From Pseudomonadota bacterium (GTDB lineage Bacteria > Myxococcota_A > Polyangia > Polyangiales > Sandaracinaceae), in NCBI GenBank assembly GCA_023427125.1, contig JAEZBP010001064.1:1-10464 (forward strand): a stretch of 10,464 nt of DNA, written 5' to 3'. This document shows positions 5,938 to 10,464 of this stretch, one piece after another. Every line of letters begins with the position of its first letter. Within the stretch, counting starts at the first letter, position 1. The translations under genes and the position numbers were made by a program. The notes beneath the pieces were generated by a model, which made no database searches, was not told where the DNA came from, and was given only the letters and a program-made list of their open reading frames with translations.

Positions 5938-6082
5938 GTGTCCGGCGGCAGCCGAAGGCGCGCTGCCCGAAGCTTCATGGCGGAGCCGGCGCCGCGTCGA
6001 GCGGGCCCGGACGGCCGGCCAGCATCCGCGGCAGCCCTCTCGATGCGGCCGAAGCCGGGAGCCGAGCCGAAGGCGAGGCCCC
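5938..6082 (-). repeat. Right copy of the ~146-bp dispersed repeat (inverted)
   Basis: The reverse complement aligns with 4574-4719 over the whole length. There is 38 bp of identity at the end nearest the glycosyltransferase gene (6045-6082) and 23 bp at the other end (5938-5960). The most divergent part is about 5961-5987. The copy starts 25 bp past the stop of the glycosyltransferase gene and reads in that gene's sense direction, as the left copy does for the CAP gene. The two copies therefore bracket the acetyltransferase gene at ~1.2 kb separation. Confidence 0.85.
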
Positions 6083-6090
6083 GCTCACTG

Positions 6091-6125
6091 CAAGTAAAGA
6101 AGAAGCTCAGTCCGGCTGAAAGAGC
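6091..6125 (-). terminator. Weak candidate terminator of the glycosyltransferase gene
   Basis: On the minus strand GCT-CAG pairs with CTG-AGC around a CCGGA loop, with four bulged bases. This is followed by the T-rich stretch TTCTTCTTTACTTG. The stem overlaps the TGA of the glycosyltransferase gene. The bulge makes the stem weak, but this is the only hairpin plus T-rich combination seen at a gene end here. Confidence 0.3.
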
Positions 6126-7471
6126 CGCTCCTGGCTGTTGTCGTCGTCGTAGAACACCTGCGCCCGATCGAACGTGATCGCCCCGAACGCGTTGATCGCG
6201 ATCGCCAGCACCAGCACCGAGAGCGCGCCCCACCCGAAGCGCCGCCCCGACAGCGCCAGCAGCAGGATCAACGCCGGCATGTAGTCGAGACTGAACCGAT
6301 ACCCGAACTGCACCCAGCCGCTGTTCTGGTAGCAGAGGTCCAGCACCGCCACGAGCGCCGTCGACACGAAGAGCGCCACCATCAGCGCGCTCATCTTCTT
6401 CGGCCAGAGCGCAGGCAACAGGTTGGGCGACGTGACCCAGAGCGCCAGCCCGTGCCGGCTGATCCGCACGTAGGGCTCCGCCGCGCTGAACCACGGCACC
6501 GACGCGAGCAGCACCGCGAGGTTCTTCCCGAAGTAGTGGTAGTTGAAGAGCCCCCACTTCTCGATCCGAGGTCGCCAGCGGATCACCAGGTACTCGTGCC
6601 CGAAGTCGAACGGATCCCCGAAGCGCGCCTCGTTCATCCACATCGCCACCGCGCCGCACGCGACGATCGGCAGAGCGAAGATCGCGCTCGCCCGCAGCAC
6701 CGGCCGCCAGCGCACCCCGCGCACCCAGACCGCGAGCTTGCGCCACACGCTCGCGTCGTCGCTCGCCGACGCGGCATCGGGGAGGCGCGAGACGCGCATC
6801 GCCTCGAACAGGAAGAAGAGCGCGAACGGATACGTGCTCGGCCGCGTCAGGAAGCAGAGCCCGAGCACCAGCCCCGCCCAGAACGGCCGCCGCGCGCCGA
6901 TCCCGAACAGGAAGAAGAGCACCAAGAGGGCCGACGCCACCACGTGCGCGGCGAACCACACCGAGCCCTGCACGGCGGTCGAGAAGTACACGCTGCCGAA
7001 CGCGAAGACCGCGACGAGGAAGAGATCCTCGCGCACCCCGCGCTCGCTCACGCCCTCCTCGCGCAGCCTGCGCAAGAGCACGTAGAGCAGCGCGGGCGCC
7101 AGCCCGGCGAAGAGCGCCCAGAAGAGCGGATCCGAGAAGTCGCGCCCGAAGAGCACGACCGCCGGCAGGATCACCGCGGCCGGAAAGGGCGGGAACGAGA
7201 CGTACCAGCGCTGCGACTCGCGCACCCGCGTGAAGGCGTCGCCGCGGCACACGCTCTCGAGCTCGACGTCGTAGCAGGCCCAGTCGTTGTAGCCGGGCGG
7301 CCGATCGCCGAGCTGCGCGAGCTGCCCGTTCAGCCAGCTCTCCGCGAGGTGGACGAAGTGGTTGTTCTCCGAGGGCCCGGCGGCGCGAGGCCCGAGCACG
7401 AGCGCGTAGACGAGCGCCGTGAGGGCGAAGATCGCGGCGGGGAGCGCGGCCCTCTTGAGACGTTCGTTCAC
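6107..7471 (-). CDS. GT-C-like multi-pass membrane glycosyltransferase, PMT/ArnT-type
   Basis: The 454-residue product is strongly hydrophobic, with about ten or eleven predicted membrane helices (near 10-28, 95-135, 150-190, 195-220, 258-277, 315-332, 360-378, 395-432). The start is GTG at 7471, preceded by GAGGA with a 4-nt spacer. The first extracytoplasmic loop (about 29-93) contains GPSENNHFVHLAESWLNGQL (32-51). An acidic residue such as E35 fits the catalytic position of GT-C enzymes that use polyprenyl-phosphate sugars. The helix ending LTRPSTYP (208-215) and the loop RFGDPFDFGHEYL (283-295) are typical of uncharacterised bacterial PMT-like proteins. Such enzymes move a sugar from a lipid carrier to an acceptor outside the inner membrane; donor and acceptor are unknown here. 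A general polytopic membrane protein of another family cannot be excluded. It is divergent from the acylase lipoprotein, and no cell-wall or glycan cluster surrounds it. Confidence 0.87.
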   Translation of the reverse strand: MNERLKRAALPAAIFALTALVYALVLGPRAAGPSENNHFVHLAESWLNGQLAQLGDRPPGYNDWACYDVELESVCRGDAFTRVRESQRWYVSFPPFPAAVILPAVVLFGRDFSDPLFWALFAGLAPALLYVLLRRLREEGVSERGVREDLFLVAVFAFGSVYFSTAVQGSVWFAAHVVASALLVLFFLFGIGARRPFWAGLVLGLCFLTRPSTYPFALFFLFEAMRVSRLPDAASASDDASVWRKLAVWVRGVRWRPVLRASAIFALPIVACGAVAMWMNEARFGDPFDFGHEYLVIRWRPRIEKWGLFNYHYFGKNLAVLLASVPWFSAAEPYVRISRHGLALWVTSPNLLPALWPKKMSALMVALFVSTALVAVLDLCYQNSGWVQFGYRFSLDYMPALILLLALSGRRFGWGALSVLVLAIAINAFGAITFDRAQVFYDDDNSQERLFQPD

Positions 7472-7492
7472 GTGGTCCTCACGAGGGCGCGG

Positions 7493-7498
7493 AGAATA
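7493..7498 (-). promoter_or_regulatory. Candidate -10 element of the glycosyltransferase gene
   Basis: TATTCT on the minus strand stands 21 nt before the GTG start. It resembles the TATGCT and TAATCT elements upstream of two other genes. On the plus strand the same 101-bp spacer has TACAAC at 7531-7536, a poorer candidate for the divergent acylase gene. Confidence 0.35.
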
Positions 7499-7560
7499 GC
7501 AGCCGGCGAGCAGGCGGCCCGCGTTTGCGATACAACCTGCCCGTCGGCGGCTCAGGCCGC

Positions 7561-7567
7561 GAGGAGG
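7561..7567 (+). promoter_or_regulatory. Ribosome binding site of the acylase lipoprotein
   Basis: GAGGAGG followed by a 5-nt spacer precedes ATG 7573. It decides that start over the in-frame ATG at 7525, which would add 16 residues in front of an otherwise perfect lipoprotein signal peptide. Confidence 0.8.
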
Positions 7568-7572
7568 ATCGG

Positions 7573-10458
7573 ATGGGACGGCTGCATCGGGTCGCGCTCT
7601 CTTGGATCACGTCGGTGTCGCTCGCGCTCGTGGCCTGCGACGGCCCGAGCACGCCCGACGACGCGGGCACCGATGGTGGCGCACAGCCCCAGGGGATCGC
7701 GCTCGAGGGCCTCGACGGCGCGGTCGAGGTGATCGTCGACGACCGCGGCGTGCCGCACATCTACGCGACCACCGTCCACGATCTCATGATGGTCGAGGGC
7801 TACCTGATGGCGCGTGATCGCTTCATCCAGATGGAGTTCATCCGCCGCGGCGTCACCGGCCGGCTCGCCGAGGTGCTCGGCTCGCTCAGCCCCGATCTGC
7901 TGCAGGACGATCGGGACTCGCGCTTCCTCGGCTTCGCCCGCCAGGGGCGCGAGATCTACGAGTCGCTGCCCGAGAACGACCGCACGCGCCTCGTCGCGGA
8001 GGCGTTCGTCGCCGGCATCAACGCGTACATCGATCTCGTGATCTCGGATCCCGAGTACCAGCCCCCGCCCGGCCTCGAGGCGTTCAACGCGATCCGCGTG
8101 AGCCCCGCCTTCGGCCACTGGGAGCCCGCCGATATCTTCGCGCTCGCGCGCTACCAGTCCTGGAACCTGAGCTACGACGCCGGCGCCGACGTCAACCGCA
8201 TGCGCGCGCTCGCCGGCGTCGCCGCGGCCTTCCCGCCGCCCGCCACGCCGCCCACCGACGAGACCGCGCTCGAGGCGCGCGCCGGCCTCTACGCCGACTT
8301 CTTCTCGGAGCGCCAGGCCCGCCGCGTCTACACCCGCGACGGCTTCAACGACGCGACGCCGAGTGTGTTCTTGCCCGACACCCGGCGGCCGCTCCCGCGC
8401 TCGTCCCGCCTGCCCGCCCTCCGAGCGCTCGACGGCGCCGAGCGCTACTTCGCGCGCATCGACGAGAGCCCGCTCCTGCGGCGTGATCCGCACATCGGCT
8501 CGAACAGCTGGGTCGTGCACGGCGACCTCACCGCGAGCGGCAACCCGATCCTCTCGAACGATCCGCACCTCTCGCTGATCAGCCCCAGCGTCTGGTGGTA
8601 CGTGCACCTCAACACCGAGCGGATGGGCGGCGAGGACGCGATCGACGCGGAGGGCGTCGCGTTCGCGGGCCTGCCCGGCGTCGTCCTCGGCTTCAACCGC
8701 GACCTCGCGTGGAGCGCGACGACGACCGGCTACGACGTGACCGACGTTTACGACGAGACCGTCACGTTCCGCGACGGGACCGGCGACGAGCCCGAGTGCG
8801 TGCCGGTCTCGGTGCGCTTCAACGGCGCCGACGTCGACGTCACCACGATCACCGAGCCGATCACGGTCGGCGACGGCACGACCGAGGACTACGTCATCTA
8901 CGTGGTGCCCCACCACGGCCCGCTGATCCCCGACAGCTTCGTCTGCCCGGAGACCGGCAGCAGCGTGGGCAGCGCGCTCTCGGTCCGCTACACCGGCCAC
9001 GTCCCGTCGAACGAGCTCGCGTTCTTCACCGACCTCTTGACCGCCTCCGACGTCGACGAGGCGCTCGCCGCGCACCGCGCGTTCCGCGTGGGCGCGCAGA
9101 ACATCAGCTTCGTCAGCCGTGACGGAGAGATCGCGTGGTCGACCGAGTCGCGCATCCCCGTGCGCCAGGCGGCGGCGTGCAGCTTCGCGATCGACGATCG
9201 CGGCGTCGTCAGCGGCGTCTCGCCGCTCTTCGTGCTGCCCGGCGAGGGCGGCCACGAGTGGCAGGGCGATCTCGAGCCTCAGCAGATCCCGCAGGATCGC
9301 AACCCCGAGCGCGGCTACATCGCGACGGCCAACCAGGACAACGTCGGCGTCACCGACGACGGCAACCCCTGCAACGACGCGCACTACATCGGCGGCGACT
9401 TCGCGGTGGGCTACCGCCAGCACCGCACCGTCCCGCGCCGCGCCGCGCGCGCCGCCGACGGCGACATCACGGCCGACGACATGATCGCGCTCCAGGGCGA
9501 GACCCAGAGCTCGCTCGGCGACGGGCTGCGCGGGCCCTTCGTGGCCTCGCTCGATCGCGCCCTCGGCGACACGCCCGCGCCGGGCAGCGCGCTCGAGACG
9601 GCGCTCACCGAGGCGGGCGCCGACCGCCGCGCCGATCTGATGGCGGTCCGCGATCGGCTGATGGCCTGGACGCTGGCGACCCCGCACGGCGTCGGCGCGA
9701 GCGATCAAGGCGAGATCAGAGACAGCGTGGCCACGACGATCTTCAACGTGACCATCACGCGGCTGACGCGGCTCGCGTTCGACGACGAGGCCAACGCGAT
9801 CGGCCGGGGCCCGGGCGACAACCGGCTCGCGCGGCTGCTCGAGTGGTCGATGGCCGACGCCGCCGCTCAGCAGGCGATGCCGCTCTACACCTACCGCGAC
9901 GACTACCTCGGCATCACGGGCTACGCCGACACGGTGCTCTGGGACGACATCACCACCGAGGACGTGGTCGAGACGCGCGACGAGCGCCTGGTGCGGGCGG
10001 TCCTCCGAGCGGTCGCGTGGCTCGAGACGACCCTCGGCGCCGACTGGGACGAGTGGCGCTGGGGCCGCCTGCACGCGGTGCGCTTCGGGCAGATCGTGCC
10101 GCCGATCGCCGATCCGGGGATCGTGTCGATCCCGCCGGTCGGCTCCACCGAGTTTCCGCTCGGCTTCCCGCGCCACGGCGACTTCGGCGCGGTCGACGTC
10201 GGCAACTTCAGCCTGACCAACGGCGAGCGCTTCACCCACGGCAGCGGCGCCTCGCAGCGCCTGGTGGTCGAGATGACCCCCCAGGGACCGCGCGCGTTCA
10301 ACGCGCTGCCCGGCGGCCAGCGCGAGGACACGACGAGCCCCCACCACGCCGACGAGGCGGAGCTCTGGCGCCGCAATCAGCAGCCTCCGCTGCGCTTCGA
10401 GCGCGCCGACGTGGAGGCCAACGCCGCAGAGCGCCTCACGTTCGTCGCCCCGCCCTAA
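7573..10458 (+). CDS. Penicillin acylase family lipoprotein (Ntn-hydrolase, peptidase family S45)
   Basis: The product has 961 residues. The signal peptide ends in lipobox LVAC, with Cys22 lipidated, followed by the linker DDAGTDGG. The alpha-chain region contains VDDRGVPHIYA (55-65) and the helix EGYLMARDRFIQMEFIRRG (75-93). The autocleavage site is HIG|SNSW, so Ser310 becomes the N-terminal nucleophile of the beta chain. It is followed by the family block GDLTASGNPILSNDPHL (317-333). Asn587 in GYIATANQDN is the likely oxyanion-hole residue, and D388/D391 (YDVTD) with E184 (WEPAD) match calcium-ligand positions. The C-terminus shows WRWGRLHAVRF, HGDFGAVDVGNF, ASQRLVVEM and SPHHADEAELW, all typical. 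Members hydrolyse amide bonds of penicillins, acyl-homoserine lactones or lipopeptides. The substrate here cannot be told. It is longer than most members (~750-850), with extra length in the spacer and beta-chain loops. It is probably surface or periplasm facing. The gene is divergent from the glycosyltransferase and ends 6 bp before the window edge. Confidence 0.96.
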   Translation: MGRLHRVALSWITSVSLALVACDGPSTPDDAGTDGGAQPQGIALEGLDGAVEVIVDDRGVPHIYATTVHDLMMVEGYLMARDRFIQMEFIRRGVTGRLAEVLGSLSPDLLQDDRDSRFLGFARQGREIYESLPENDRTRLVAEAFVAGINAYIDLVISDPEYQPPPGLEAFNAIRVSPAFGHWEPADIFALARYQSWNLSYDAGADVNRMRALAGVAAAFPPPATPPTDETALEARAGLYADFFSERQARRVYTRDGFNDATPSVFLPDTRRPLPRSSRLPALRALDGAERYFARIDESPLLRRDPHIGSNSWVVHGDLTASGNPILSNDPHLSLISPSVWWYVHLNTERMGGEDAIDAEGVAFAGLPGVVLGFNRDLAWSATTTGYDVTDVYDETVTFRDGTGDEPECVPVSVRFNGADVDVTTITEPITVGDGTTEDYVIYVVPHHGPLIPDSFVCPETGSSVGSALSVRYTGHVPSNELAFFTDLLTASDVDEALAAHRAFRVGAQNISFVSRDGEIAWSTESRIPVRQAAACSFAIDDRGVVSGVSPLFVLPGEGGHEWQGDLEPQQIPQDRNPERGYIATANQDNVGVTDDGNPCNDAHYIGGDFAVGYRQHRTVPRRAARAADGDITADDMIALQGETQSSLGDGLRGPFVASLDRALGDTPAPGSALETALTEAGADRRADLMAVRDRLMAWTLATPHGVGASDQGEIRDSVATTIFNVTITRLTRLAFDDEANAIGRGPGDNRLARLLEWSMADAAAQQAMPLYTYRDDYLGITGYADTVLWDDITTEDVVETRDERLVRAVLRAVAWLETTLGADWDEWRWGRLHAVRFGQIVPPIADPGIVSIPPVGSTEFPLGFPRHGDFGAVDVGNFSLTNGERFTHGSGASQRLVVEMTPQGPRAFNALPGGQREDTTSPHHADEAELWRRNQQPPLRFERADVEANAAERLTFVAPP

Positions 10459-10464
10459 CGGCCA

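Noticed and set aside
4574..6082. Integron attC sites flanking a gene cassette
   Set aside because: The copies are in inverted rather than direct orientation, and no recognisable R'/R'' core sites or integrase were seen.
4611..7250. 879-codon open frame on the minus strand through the GNAT and glycosyltransferase region
   Set aside because: It crosses both repeat copies and the real genes out of frame, with a low-complexity Arg/Ala translation. It is a shadow frame.
7552..10347. 931-codon minus-strand frame opposite the acylase
   Set aside because: It is antisense to a gene with an intact S45 motif set, and its own translation has no recognisable domain.

Overview
The window is very GC-rich (by eye about 70-75%) and densely packed with genes on both strands, each with long open shadow frames opposite it. 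Three of the seven genes encode lipoproteins. Two of these carry Asp-Ala-Gly / Asp-Gly-Gly linkers right after the lipobox (for example DDAGTQPGEDSG and DDAGTDGG). That linker style, together with an EGF-like module on a secreted CAP protein, a lipid-anchored penicillin-acylase-type hydrolase and weak TA-rich -10 elements, suggests a myxobacterium, perhaps of the Sandaracinus type (Polyangiales). This assignment is inference from protein style; the window has no rRNA or marker gene that proves it.

Layout. Positions 3-434 (+) are the 3' end of an unrecognised gene that starts outside the window. It overlaps tail to tail with a small exported protein gene (412-969, -). Next is gcvPB (1067-2542, -), the PLP-binding subunit of the two-subunit glycine decarboxylase, with no other glycine-cleavage gene in view. 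A 147-bp divergent spacer containing an imperfect palindrome separates it from a 184-residue lipoprotein gene (2690-3244, +). After a 16-bp palindrome comes a lipoprotein with an EGF-like module and a CAP/SCP domain (3358-4500, +).

The part least explained by its genes is 4501-6106. A GNAT acetyltransferase gene (4905-5756, +) sits between two diverged copies of a ~146-bp sequence, 4574-4719 and 5938-6082, in opposite orientation. Each copy continues on its gene-facing side into a GCCGA/TCGGC-rich low-complexity tract. The reading frame is not kept between the copies, so they look like non-coding dispersed repeats rather than genes. Each copy lies just downstream of the stop codon of the outer gene (CAP lipoprotein on the left, membrane glycosyltransferase on the right) and in that gene's sense direction.

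The right third holds a GT-C-like multi-pass membrane glycosyltransferase (6107-7471, -). A 101-bp divergent spacer follows, then a large lipoprotein of the penicillin acylase (Ntn-hydrolase) family (7573-10458, +), complete with its autocleavage Gly-Ser site.

How the genes relate: neighbours are mostly divergent or convergent, and no pathway operon is visible. The only shared theme is the cell envelope: three lipoproteins, one exported protein and one polytopic glycosyltransferase. gcvPB (one-carbon/glycine metabolism) and the GNAT gene are cytoplasmic. No tRNA, rRNA, CRISPR array, transposase or phage gene was seen.
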